From Clavibacter michiganensis subsp. tessellarius (GTDB lineage: Bacteria; Actinomycetota; Actinomycetes; Actinomycetales; Microbacteriaceae): 64,000 bases of DNA. The stretch spans positions 3,162,001-3,226,000 of the forward strand of contig NZ_CP040788.1 of assembly GCF_021922985.1 (NCBI RefSeq), given 5' to 3'. The notes under the pieces were generated by a model. That model was not told where the DNA came from, searched no databases, and was given only the letters and a program-made list of their open reading frames with translations. The position numbers and the translations under genes were made by a program. Below, piece after piece: positions 25,926 to 34,832 of the stretch (within the stretch, counting starts at the first letter, position 1; each line of letters opens with the position of its first letter).

Positions 25926-28001
25926 ATGGCAGTGACAGGAGCTCGAGCGCACGCGACCGGCGACATCGCCGGCCGTCCCGCGGTGGATCCCACCACGGGC
26001 CGCCGCCGCCCGCTCGGATCCTCCGCCGTCACCCTCGAGGCCGGCCTCCTCGCCAGCTGGCAGGAGCGCAACCGCACGCGCACCATCCCGCACGCCATCG
26101 CGTCCATGACCGCGGCCGGCAACCTCGACGACCTCCGCGCCGCGGTCGACGGCCCGGGGGAGCGGCCCGTCCCGCGGTACCCGTTCCTCGACACCGACGT
26201 CTACAAGACCCTCGAGGGCATCGCCTACGAGGTGGGCCGCGGCACGGCGGACGCCGCGTCCCGCGCCTTCCTCGCCGAGGCGGTCGACGTGCTCGAGCGC
26301 GTGCAGGCGGACGACGGGTACGTCGGCTCCTTCGTGCAGCGTCCCGAATCCGACCGCGAGCCCTGGACCGACCTGGCCTGGGGCCACGAGCTCTACAACC
26401 TCGGGCACCTCATCCAGGCCGCCGTCGCCGACTCCCGCCAGGGCGGCGACGGCCGGCTCCTCGCCGTCGCCCGCCGGTTCGCCGACGCCGCGGTCCGCGA
26501 GTTCGGCGACGGCGGCCGCGCCGAGGTGTGCGGGCATCCCGAGGTCGAGATGGCGCTCGTCGAGCTGTACCGCGAGACGGGGGAGTGCACGTACCTCGAC
26601 CTCGCGTCCGCCTTCGTGGACCGCCGCGGGCACGGCACGGTCGCCACCCGGATCTTCCCGGCCGAGTACTTCCAGGACGCGCACCCGTTCCGCGAGATGC
26701 CGGCCGTCACGGGCCACGCCGTGCGGATGGCCTACCTCGCGGCCGGCGCCACCGACGTGGCGACGGAGACGGGCGACGCGGAGCTGCTCGCCGCGTCCGT
26801 CCGCCTCTTCGACGACGCGGTGCGCACGCGCCTCTACGTGACCGGCGGCCTCGGCAGCCGCCACTCGGACGAGGCCATCGGCGACGCCTACGAGCTGCCG
26901 AGCGAGCGCTCCTACAGCGAGACGTGCGCCGCGATCGCCGTGATGCAGTGGGCCTGGCGCCTCTTCCTCGCGACGGGCGAGCCGCGCTTCCTCGACGCGC
27001 ACGAGACCGTGCTGCTCAACGCCTACGCGGTCGGCCTCTCCGCCGACGGCACGGCCTTCTTCTACGACAACCCGCTCCAGCGCCGCCCCGACCACCACGC
27101 GCAGTCCGGCGCCGAGACCGAGGGCGAGCTGATGCGCCGCCCGTGGTTCACCTGCCCGTGCTGCCCGCCGAACATCGTGCGCTGGATGAGCGAGCTGCAG
27201 GACCACGTGGCGGTGCGCGACGGGGACGACCTCGTGATCGCGCATCCCACGGCGTGCGTCATCCGCACCGACGCGGTCGACGTCCGCGTGACGACCGCGT
27301 ACCCGTGGGACGGCGCCGTGCGCGTCGAGGTGCTGCGCGCATCCGGCGCCGAGAGCGGCATCGTGATCCGCCGCCCGGGCTGGTGCCGGTCCGCGACCGC
27401 GGTCGTGCAGGGCGCCGACGGGTCCACCGCCGAGGTCGACGCGGAGGCCGACGACCGGTGGATCCGCGCCACCCGCGCCTGGGCCGTCGGCGACGCGATC
27501 GTGGTCGAGCTCGACATGCCGGTGCGCGCCCTCGGATCCCACCCGCACCTCGACGCCACGCGCGGGAGCCTCGCGGTCGCCCGCGGACCCGTGGTCTACG
27601 CCGTCGAGCAGGAGGACGCGGGCGCGCCCGTCGACGACCTGCTCCTCGACCCGCGCGACCTGGCGGGGGCGCGGACCGTTCCACTGCCGATCGCCGCGCC
27701 GTGGGGTCCTGTCGCCGACACCCCTGCCGCCGACGCGGCTGCCGCCGACGCGGCTGCCGCCGACGCGGCTGCCGCCGACGCGGCTGCCGCCGATCCCGCC
27801 GCGCCCGGCCTCGCGCTCGCCGTGCGCCTCCGACGTTCCGCCCCCGCCCCGGACGAGCTCTACCCCGAGGTCGTCCCCGGCACCCCCGCCCCCGCCGCAT
27901 CGGCCGACCCCGTCGACGCGGTCCTCGTGCCCTACGCCCTCTGGGGCAACCGGGCGCCGGGGGCCATGCGGGTCTGGATCCGCGCGGCCGACCCCGGCTG
28001 A
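25926..28001 (+). CDS. GH127 beta-L-arabinofuranosidase
   Basis: The 691-residue glycosidase removes beta-L-arabinofuranose from arabino-oligosaccharides, including those O-linked to hydroxyproline in plant extensins (HypBA1-type activity). The zinc/nucleophile centre of the family is intact: Glu332-x-Cys334 in YSETCAAI and Cys410-Pro-Cys412-Cys413 in FTCPCCPPN. An (alpha/alpha)6 core spans about 80-430 and beta-sandwich domains follow. There is no signal peptide, so it should act in the cytoplasm on imported glycopeptides. Residues about 600-622 are an insert of AADAA repeats. It is the first gene of an operon with a peptide importer and proline-specific peptidases. Confidence 0.9.
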   Translation: MAVTGARAHATGDIAGRPAVDPTTGRRRPLGSSAVTLEAGLLASWQERNRTRTIPHAIASMTAAGNLDDLRAAVDGPGERPVPRYPFLDTDVYKTLEGIAYEVGRGTADAASRAFLAEAVDVLERVQADDGYVGSFVQRPESDREPWTDLAWGHELYNLGHLIQAAVADSRQGGDGRLLAVARRFADAAVREFGDGGRAEVCGHPEVEMALVELYRETGECTYLDLASAFVDRRGHGTVATRIFPAEYFQDAHPFREMPAVTGHAVRMAYLAAGATDVATETGDAELLAASVRLFDDAVRTRLYVTGGLGSRHSDEAIGDAYELPSERSYSETCAAIAVMQWAWRLFLATGEPRFLDAHETVLLNAYAVGLSADGTAFFYDNPLQRRPDHHAQSGAETEGELMRRPWFTCPCCPPNIVRWMSELQDHVAVRDGDDLVIAHPTACVIRTDAVDVRVTTAYPWDGAVRVEVLRASGAESGIVIRRPGWCRSATAVVQGADGSTAEVDAEADDRWIRATRAWAVGDAIVVELDMPVRALGSHPHLDATRGSLAVARGPVVYAVEQEDAGAPVDDLLLDPRDLAGARTVPLPIAAPWGPVADTPAADAAAADAAAADAAAADAAAADPAAPGLALAVRLRRSAPAPDELYPEVVPGTPAPAASADPVDAVLVPYALWGNRAPGAMRVWIRAADPG
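27726..27790 (+). repeat. 15-bp tandem repeat inside GH127
   Basis: Four perfect copies of GCCGCCGACGCGGCT (27726-27785) and a partial fifth encode (AADAA)n. Being a multiple of three it keeps the frame and could vary in copy number between strains. Confidence 0.9.
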
Positions 28002-28134
28002 CCCGCCTCCCGCGCGCCGCCCGGATCCACCCGACCCGGGACGGTCACGCGCACCCCCTCCCTCCCATCGCACGACCCCGTCCGTCACTCCCCACCCGGC
28101 GCGCTCCGGCCGCCATCCACGAAACGAGAGTCCG

Positions 28135-29814
28135 ATGAACAGACGAATCACCGCCGTCGGGCTGGCCGTCGCCGCCAGCCTCGCCCTCAGCTCCTGCGCC
28201 GGCGCCGGCGGCAAGGCCGCCGCCGACATCACCGGCCCCGCCGACACCGGCGGCACCATGCACGTCCTGCAGGTCTCGGACTTCCCGCACCTGGATCCCG
28301 CGATGGGCTACGAGACCGACCTCGCGGACGTCTACCGGCTCATCTACCGCACGCTCACCACGACCACCGGCAAGGACGGCGCGACCATCGCGCCCGACCT
28401 CGCGACCGACACCGGCACCCCCAACGACGACGACACCGTCTGGACCTTCACGCTCAAGGACGGCCTGAAGTTCGAGGACGGCTCCCCGATCACGAGCCAG
28501 TCCATGAAGTTCGGCGTGGAGCGGTCGTTCGACAAGGCGCTGGCCATCGGCTCGCCCTACGCCCGCATGTACCTCCAGGGCGGCGACAGCTACGAGGGCC
28601 CGTACGTCTCGGGCGACCTGCCCTCCATCGAGACCCCCGACGAGAAGACGATCGTCTTCCACCTGAACCGCTCCGTGCCGGAGTTCGCGAGCGTCACCGC
28701 GCAGAGCACGTTCGTGCCGTTCCCGGTGGACAAGGACCGCGTCACCGTCACGAGCGTGGACCAGCAGCCCATCTCCTCCGGCCCGTACAAGGTGAGCAGC
28801 CGGACGCCCGGCCAGTCCCTCACGCTCGTGCGCAACCCCGAGTGGGACGCGTCCACCGACGAGGTCAGGACCGCCAAGCCGGACGAGTGGGACTTCACGA
28901 TGGGGCTCGACCAGGCCACCATCGACGAGCGCATGATCGCCGGACAGGGCGACGACGCGAACGCCATCGCCTACGGGATCACCGCGGCGTCGGTCTCCCG
29001 CATCCAGACGCCGCAGATCAAGGCGCGCACCGTCTCGGGCGACAGCGGCTGCACCACGTACCTCGCGCTCAACACGACGAAGCCGCACCTCGGCGACGTG
29101 CGCGTGCGCCAGGCCATCGCCTACGCCGTGGACAAGAAGTCGCTCGCCGACGTGGCCGGCGGCCCCATGATCGCGGAGCCCGCGTCGACGATCCTCACCC
29201 GCAGCGTGCCGGGTCACAAGGACTTCGACCTCTACCCCAGCACCGACAGCTCGGGCGACGTCGACAAGGCGAAGGCGCTCCTCGCCGAGGCGGGCCTCGC
29301 GGACGGCTTCTCGATCACGCTCGACGTGGCCAGCGTGCCCACCTCGCAGAAGGCGGCGGAGGCGCTCCAGCAGTCCCTCGCCCGTGTCGGCATCACCGTC
29401 GCGATCAACCTCCTCGACACGGCGACCTACAACGAGACCATCGCCACCACCTCGCAGCAGCACGACGCGGCCGAGGCCGGCTGGTGCCCCGACTGGAACT
29501 CCGCCAGCACGGTGCTCCCCATCCTCTTCGACGGACGCCAGATCCCCGAGAAGGGCAACAGCAACCTGTCGCAGATCAACGATCCCGCGATCAACGCGAA
29601 GATCGACGAGGTCTCGGCCATGACCGACCTCCAGGCCGCGGACGCCGCGTGGGGCGACCTCGACGAGCAGGTGCAGCAGCTGGCACCCGTGGTGCCGCTC
29701 CTCTACGGCCAGGCCGTCCTCGTGCTGGGGCAGAACGTGCGGAACGCGTACTCGAGCCCCATCTACAACGGAGGCCCGGACTTCGCCACCATCGGCCTCC
29801 ACACGGGGAAGTAG
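28135..29814 (+). CDS. Peptide ABC importer, substrate-binding lipoprotein (DppA/OppA type)
   Basis: A 559-residue SBP_bac_5 lipoprotein. The signal peptide ends in ALSSC (lipobox Cys near residue 21). Family marks include HVLQVSDFPHLDPAMGY at the N terminus, WTFTLKDGLKFEDGSPI, and YLALNTTKPHLGDVRVRQAIAYAVDK. It captures oligopeptides outside the membrane for the two permeases that follow. In this operon the likely ligands are hydroxyproline-rich, perhaps arabinosylated peptides. Its stop is followed after three bases by the GTG of the next gene. Confidence 0.92.
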   Translation: MNRRITAVGLAVAASLALSSCAGAGGKAAADITGPADTGGTMHVLQVSDFPHLDPAMGYETDLADVYRLIYRTLTTTTGKDGATIAPDLATDTGTPNDDDTVWTFTLKDGLKFEDGSPITSQSMKFGVERSFDKALAIGSPYARMYLQGGDSYEGPYVSGDLPSIETPDEKTIVFHLNRSVPEFASVTAQSTFVPFPVDKDRVTVTSVDQQPISSGPYKVSSRTPGQSLTLVRNPEWDASTDEVRTAKPDEWDFTMGLDQATIDERMIAGQGDDANAIAYGITAASVSRIQTPQIKARTVSGDSGCTTYLALNTTKPHLGDVRVRQAIAYAVDKKSLADVAGGPMIAEPASTILTRSVPGHKDFDLYPSTDSSGDVDKAKALLAEAGLADGFSITLDVASVPTSQKAAEALQQSLARVGITVAINLLDTATYNETIATTSQQHDAAEAGWCPDWNSASTVLPILFDGRQIPEKGNSNLSQINDPAINAKIDEVSAMTDLQAADAAWGDLDEQVQQLAPVVPLLYGQAVLVLGQNVRNAYSSPIYNGGPDFATIGLHTGK

Positions 29815-29817
29815 GCG

Positions 29818-30780
29818 GTGACCGCCACCCTGCAGGGCGCCTCGGCGCCCGACTCGGCCCCCGCCTACCCGACGGGACGGCCGCCCGCCGTCACGCCGGC
29901 CAAGCGCGTGGTCGCGGCCCTCCGGTCGAAGCCCTCCGTCGTCGCCAGCGTCGTGTTCGTGGTGCTGGTCACGGTGCTCGCGGTGTTCGCGCCGCTCCTA
30001 TCCGGGATCACCGGCTGGGGCCCGACGACCTTCGACGCCGACGCCGTCGACCCGGCCCTCGGCGGCCTCCCCATCGGCCCGTTCGGCGGCGTGAGCGCCT
30101 CGCACTGGTTCGGCGTCGAGCCGCAGAACGGGCGCGACATCTTCGCCCGCATCGCGTACGGCGCCCGGGTGTCCCTGCTCATCGCGGTCTCCGCCACGGT
30201 CGTCACCACGACGATCGGCGTGATCGCGGGCATGGTCGCCGGCTACTTCGGCGGGATCGTCGACCAGGTCGTGTCCCGGGTCATGGACCTCCTCATGGCC
30301 TTCCCGGCGCTGATCTTCATGATCGCCATCCTCTCGGCGCTGCCCGCGGGCAACCGGCCGGCGCTGCTCGTCCTCACGCTCAGCATCTTCGGCTGGCCGT
30401 ACACGGCGCGACTCGTGCGCGGCCAGACCATGACGATCCGCACGCGCGAGTTCGTGGAGGCGGCCCGGGCGTCCGGCGCCTCCTCGATGGGCGTGATCTT
30501 CCGGGAGGTGCTGCCGAACCTGCGCGGCACCATCATCGTGCTGGCCACGCTCTCGGTGCCGGGCTACATCGGCACCGAGGCGGGCCTCTCCTTCCTCGGC
30601 GTCGGCGTGCTGCCCCCGACGCCGTCGTGGGGCCAGATGATCGCCGACTCGGTGAACTGGTACACGGTCGACCCGGCGTACTTCATCGTGCCGGGCTCGT
30701 TCCTCTTCCTCACGGTGCTGGCGTTCACGGTCTTCGGCGACCACCTCCGCACCGCGCTCGAGCAGGGGGAGGCGGCATGA
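29818..30780 (+). CDS. Peptide ABC importer, permease (DppC type)
   Basis: A 320-residue inner-membrane permease. It has the OppC N-terminal helix (VVASVVFVVLVTVLAVFAPLL at about 40-60), a periplasmic loop with HWFGVEPQNGRDIF (the DppC HxxGTDxxGRD region), and the BPD domain with the EAA-type coupling sequence EAARASGASSMGVIFREVLPN. GTG start at 29818 directly after the binding-protein stop. Overlaps the next gene by four bases (ATGA). Confidence 0.92.
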   Translation: MTATLQGASAPDSAPAYPTGRPPAVTPAKRVVAALRSKPSVVASVVFVVLVTVLAVFAPLLSGITGWGPTTFDADAVDPALGGLPIGPFGGVSASHWFGVEPQNGRDIFARIAYGARVSLLIAVSATVVTTTIGVIAGMVAGYFGGIVDQVVSRVMDLLMAFPALIFMIAILSALPAGNRPALLVLTLSIFGWPYTARLVRGQTMTIRTREFVEAARASGASSMGVIFREVLPNLRGTIIVLATLSVPGYIGTEAGLSFLGVGVLPPTPSWGQMIADSVNWYTVDPAYFIVPGSFLFLTVLAFTVFGDHLRTALEQGEAA

Positions 30781-31769
30781 TCGGCTACCTCGTCCGCCGC
30801 GCCGGAGCGGCCCTGGTGGTGCTCGCGCTCATCAGCCTGTTCACCTACATGATCTTCTTCCTGCTCCAGCCGGACCCCGCCGTCACCATCTGCGGCAAGA
30901 CCTGCACGCCGGACAAGATCGACTCCATCCGCCAGCTCCTCGGCCTCGACCGGCCGTTCTGGGCGCAGTACGGCGACTTCATCGCGGGCGTCTTCACTGG
31001 GCGCACCTACGGCGACGGCCCCACGGCGATCCAGTGCTCCGCGCCCTGCCTGGGCTTCAGCTTCCAGACGCAGCAGTCCGTGCTCGACCTGATGCTGTCC
31101 CGCCTCCCCGTGAGCATCACGATCGCGGTCGGCGCGGCGGTCCTCTGGATCGTGTTCGGCGTCGCCGGCGGCCTCGTCAGCGCCATCCGGCAGGGCAGCG
31201 TGTGGGACCGGACCGCGATGGGGGCGGCGCTCACCGGGATCAGCGTGCCGATCACCTTCGCGGCGCTGCTCCTGCAGTACGTGCTCGTCGTGCAGCTGCA
31301 GGTGCTGCCGTTCCCGCAGTCCGTCGCGTTCTCCGACGACCCCGTCATGTGGTTCGACTCGTACCTCATGCCGTGGATGGTGCTCGCGCTCGGCTACGCG
31401 GCGATCTACGCGCGCATCGTCCGGGCCAACGTGATCGACACCCTGCAGGAGGACTACCTGCGGACCGCGCGCGCCAAGGGCCTGTCGGCGGCGCTCGTGA
31501 TCCGCCGCCACGCCCTCCGGCCGTCGCTCACGCCCGTCGTGACGCTGTTCGGCATGGACTTCGCCGGGCTGCTCGGCGGGGCCGTGATCGCCGAGAAGAT
31601 CTTCGGCCTCAACGGCGTCGGCAAGCTCGCCGCCGACTCCATCGCCAAGAACGACCAGCCCGTCATCATGGGCGTCACGCTCCTCGCCGCGGCCTTCGTG
31701 GTCGTCGGGAACGTGGTCGTCGACGTGCTGTACACCGTGCTCGACCCCCGAGTGAGGATCACCGCGTGA
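30777..31769 (+). CDS. Peptide ABC importer, permease (DppB type)
   Basis: A 330-residue permease with an N-terminal helix (VRRAGAALVVLALISLFTYMI), a periplasmic loop holding two Cys pairs (TICGKTC and CSAPC) that could form a disulfide, five further helices, and the coupling motif RTARAKGLSAALVIRRHALRP. Pairs with the DppC-type subunit to form the channel. Overlaps both neighbours (ATGA upstream, GTGA downstream), so expression is tightly coupled. Confidence 0.92.
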   Translation: MIGYLVRRAGAALVVLALISLFTYMIFFLLQPDPAVTICGKTCTPDKIDSIRQLLGLDRPFWAQYGDFIAGVFTGRTYGDGPTAIQCSAPCLGFSFQTQQSVLDLMLSRLPVSITIAVGAAVLWIVFGVAGGLVSAIRQGSVWDRTAMGAALTGISVPITFAALLLQYVLVVQLQVLPFPQSVAFSDDPVMWFDSYLMPWMVLALGYAAIYARIVRANVIDTLQEDYLRTARAKGLSAALVIRRHALRPSLTPVVTLFGMDFAGLLGGAVIAEKIFGLNGVGKLAADSIAKNDQPVIMGVTLLAAAFVVVGNVVVDVLYTVLDPRVRITA

Positions 31770-32632
31770 CCGCCACCGCACCGCACCAGCCGCCCGCCCG
31801 GGCCGTCCCCGGGACGCCGCTCCTCGAGGTCCGGGACCTCACGATCGCGTTCCCCACCTCGCGGGGGCCGGTGGAGGTCGTGAAGGACCTCTCCTTCCGG
31901 GTGGAGCCGGACAGCACCCTCGGCATCGTGGGGGAGTCGGGATCGGGCAAGTCGATGACCTCGCTCGCCGTGATGGGCCTCGTGCCCCGCGGCGGCACGG
32001 TGACCGGCAGCATCAAGCTCGCGGGCGAGGAGCTCGTGGGCCGGCCCGACGCCGAGCTCCGCCGCTTCCGCGGCGACCGCATGGCGATGGTCTTCCAGGA
32101 CCCGCTGTCGTCGCTGAACCCCTATTACACGGTGGGGCTCCAGATCGAGGAGGCCTACCGGGCGCACCGCGGCGGATCCCGCCGGGCCGTGCGGCAGGTG
32201 GTGGTGGAGGCGCTCGAGCGCGTCCGGATCCGCGAGGCCGGCACCCGCGTCGACCACTACCCGCACCAGTTCTCGGGCGGCATGCGGCAGCGCATCATGA
32301 TCGCGATGGCGCTCTGCCTCGAGCCCGAGCTGCTCATCGCGGACGAGCCGACCACCGCGCTCGACGTGACGGTGCAGGCGCAGATCCTCGACCTGCTGCG
32401 CGAGATCCGGCGCGACACGGGGATGGGCATGCTCGTCATCACCCACGACCTCGCCGTGGTCTCCTCCCTCGCCGACGAGGTGCTCGTCATGCAGGGCGGA
32501 CACCGCGTCGAGAGCGGCACCACGGAGCGCGTGTTCACCGCGCCCGAGGACCCGTACACGCACGCGCTGCTCGAGGCGATCCCCCGCATCGACGCCGCCT
32601 ACGACCGACCGACGACGGGATCCGCCTCATGA
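31766..32632 (+). CDS. Peptide ABC importer, ATP-binding protein (DppD type)
   Basis: A 288-residue ATPase with Walker [10 protein letters not shown] (about 59-67), signature [15 protein letters not shown], Walker [13 protein letters not shown] and H-loop [10 protein letters not shown]. DppD/OppD subunits carry the C-terminal oligopeptide transport helix region, seen here as [17 protein letters not shown] start, coupled to the permease upstream and by ATGA to the second ATPase. Confidence 0.93.
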   Translation: MTATAPHQPPARAVPGTPLLEVRDLTIAFPTSRGPVEVVKDLSFRVEPDSTLGIVGESGSGKSMTSLAVMGLVPRGGTVTGSIKLAGEELVGRPDAELRRFRGDRMAMVFQDPLSSLNPYYTVGLQIEEAYRAHRGGSRRAVRQVVVEALERVRIREAGTRVDHYPHQFSGGMRQRIMIAMALCLEPELLIADEPTTALDVTVQAQILDLLREIRRDTGMGMLVITHDLAVVSSLADEVLVMQGGHRVESGTTERVFTAPEDPYTHALLEAIPRIDAAYDRPTTGSAS

Positions 32633-33528
32633 GCACCCCCTCCACCGCGCCCGAGCCGTTCCTCTCGGCCCGCGGCCTCACCAAGGAGTACACGACGCGC
32701 GGCGGCCCCGGCCTCCGCCCGCCGGTGCGCCGGTTCCTCGCCGTCGACCACGTGGACCTCGACGTGCCGACCGGGCAGACCCTCTCGATCGTGGGCGAGT
32801 CCGGATCCGGCAAGTCGACGACGGCGCGCATGGTCGCGCACCTGCTCCAGCCGACGTACGGCTCGTTCTCGCTGAGGGGCGAGGACATGACGCGGGCGTC
32901 CGGCGCGCGCCTCCGCGAGTTCCGGCGGCAGGTGCAGGTGGTGTTCCAGGATCCGGCGTCGTCGCTCAACCCGCGGCACACGGTGGAGCAGATCATCAGC
33001 GCGCCGCTGCGGTACCAGGGGATCCGGACGCCGGGCGGGCACGGGCAGCTCGTGCGCGACCTGCTCGACCGGGTGGGCCTGAACCCCGACCACGCGCAGC
33101 GCTACCCCGCGCAGTTCTCCGGCGGCCAGTGCCAGCGCATCGGCATCGCGCGGGCGCTCGCCGTGCAGCCGGGCCTCATCGTGTGCGACGAGGCGGTGTC
33201 CGCGCTCGACGTGACGGTGCAGGCGCGCGTCATCGCGCTGCTCCGCGACCTCCAGCGCGAGCGCGGCCTCAGCTACGTCTTCATCGCGCACGACCTCGCC
33301 GTCGTGCGGCAGCTCTCCGACCGCGTCGCCGTGATGAGCGCCGGGAAGGTCGTGGAGGAGGGCACGCGCGACGACGTGTTCGAGCGGCCGCAGCACCCGT
33401 ACACGCGGTCGCTGCTCGACGCGGTGCCGCGCATCGACCCCGAGTGGGACCGGAAGCGGCTCGCCTCGCGGCGCGCGGCCGGGCTCGACACGACCGCCAT
33501 CGAGACGGCGGGCGGGTCGGCCGCGTGA
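32629..33528 (+). CDS. Peptide ABC importer, ATP-binding protein (DppF type)
   Basis: A 299-residue ATPase partner of the DppD-type subunit. Walker A is [11 protein letters not shown], the signature FSGGQCQRIGIARAL, Walker B LIVCDEAVSALD and the H-loop IAHDLAVVRQ. The C-terminal motif PQHPYTRSLLDAVPRIDPEW is typical of DppF/OppF. Completes a five-gene importer with no component missing. The GTGA overlap couples it to the prolyl aminopeptidase. Confidence 0.93.
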   Translation: MSTPSTAPEPFLSARGLTKEYTTRGGPGLRPPVRRFLAVDHVDLDVPTGQTLSIVGESGSGKSTTARMVAHLLQPTYGSFSLRGEDMTRASGARLREFRRQVQVVFQDPASSLNPRHTVEQIISAPLRYQGIRTPGGHGQLVRDLLDRVGLNPDHAQRYPAQFSGGQCQRIGIARALAVQPGLIVCDEAVSALDVTVQARVIALLRDLQRERGLSYVFIAHDLAVVRQLSDRVAVMSAGKVVEEGTRDDVFERPQHPYTRSLLDAVPRIDPEWDRKRLASRRAAGLDTTAIETAGGSAA

Positions 33529-34832
33529 TCGTCGGATCCGCGACCGTCCCCGGCGTGCACGTCACCGACCACGAGATCGAGGTGCCGCTCGACTGGGCGG
33601 CGGCCCGCGCGGGGGAGCCGACCCCGACGATCACCGTGTTCGCGCGCGAGCTCGTCGCGCCCGAGCGCCGGGCGGACGACCTGCCCGCGCTCCTCTACCT
33701 CCAGGGCGGGCCGGGCGGGAAGTCGCCGCGCGTGCTCGACGACGGCGGCTGGATCGGCCACGCCCTCCGCACGCATCGCGTCGTGCTGCTCGACCAGCGC
33801 GGCACCGGGCGGAGCACGCCCGTCACGGCCCGCACCATGCTGCGGTTCGGCGACGACCACGCATCCGCCGCCCGGTACCTCGCACTGTTCCGGGCCGACG
33901 CGATCGTGCAGGACGCGGAGGCGCTCCGGCAGCACCTCGAGGGCGGCCGCCGCTGGTCGACGCTCGGCCAGAGCTACGGCGGGTTCCTCACGCTCACGTA
34001 CCTGTCGCACGCGCCCGAGGCGCTGTCGGCCTGCTACGTGACGGGCGGGCTCGCCTCGCTCGACCCCTCCGCGGAGGAGGTGTACCGGCGCACCTACCCG
34101 CGCACGGCCGCCAAGAACGCGGGCTACCACGCGCGCTACCCGGGCGACGTGGCGATCCTGTCCCGCCTCGCCGACCGCCTCGCCGCCGGCGACGTGACGC
34201 TGCCCGACGGCGACGCGCTCACGGTCCGGCGCCTGCAGACGATCGGCATCGACCTCGGCATGGGGCCCGGGCGGGAGCGGATCCACGCCCTCCTCGACGA
34301 GGCCATCGACGACCGCGGCGAGCCCACCGACGTGCTGCTCGCGGAGGTGCTCCGCCTCACCTCGTACGCGGCGAACCCGCTGTTCGCAGGCTTGCAGGAG
34401 AGCATCTACGCCTCCGGCACCCGGCCCGCGACGGCGTGGGCGGCCGAGCGGGAGCGCGACCGGCACCCGGCATTCGCGCCCGGCGCCCGGCCCCTGCTGC
34501 TCACCGGCGAGATGATGTACCCCTGGATGTTCGAGGAGATCCGGCTGCTGCGCCCGTTCCGCCCGGCGGTCGAGCTGCTCGCCCGGCGCGACGACTGGCC
34601 GGAGCTCTACGACCCCGCGCGGCTCGCCGCCAACGAGGTGCCGCTGGCCGCCGCGATCTACCACGACGACATGTACGTGGACGCGGGCCTGCAGCAGGAG
34701 ACGGTCGCGCGCGTGGGCAACGCCCGCGCCTGGATCACGAACGAGCACGAGCACGACGGCCTCGGCGCGCCCGGCGTGCTGGGACGGCTGATGGACACGA
34801 TCGCCCGCGATGGAGGAGGGATCCCCCGATGA
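33525..34832 (+). CDS. Prolyl aminopeptidase, large (about 430-residue) S33 type
   Basis: A 435-residue alpha/beta hydrolase releasing N-terminal proline from peptides. Evidence: oxyanion-region LYLQGGPGGKSPR, LLDQRGTGRST, the nucleophile in LGQSYGGFL (Ser near residue 148), and a late TNEHEHDGL that supplies the catalytic His. Its size matches the Aeromonas sobria class, whose roomy pocket is known to accept hydroxyproline, rather than the 310-320-residue class present at 47708. Cytoplasmic, no signal peptide. Coupled to both the ABC ATPase and the M24 peptidase, so it acts on imported peptides. Confidence 0.85.
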   Translation: MIVGSATVPGVHVTDHEIEVPLDWAAARAGEPTPTITVFARELVAPERRADDLPALLYLQGGPGGKSPRVLDDGGWIGHALRTHRVVLLDQRGTGRSTPVTARTMLRFGDDHASAARYLALFRADAIVQDAEALRQHLEGGRRWSTLGQSYGGFLTLTYLSHAPEALSACYVTGGLASLDPSAEEVYRRTYPRTAAKNAGYHARYPGDVAILSRLADRLAAGDVTLPDGDALTVRRLQTIGIDLGMGPGRERIHALLDEAIDDRGEPTDVLLAEVLRLTSYAANPLFAGLQESIYASGTRPATAWAAERERDRHPAFAPGARPLLLTGEMMYPWMFEEIRLLRPFRPAVELLARRDDWPELYDPARLAANEVPLAAAIYHDDMYVDAGLQQETVARVGNARAWITNEHEHDGLGAPGVLGRLMDTIARDGGGIPR

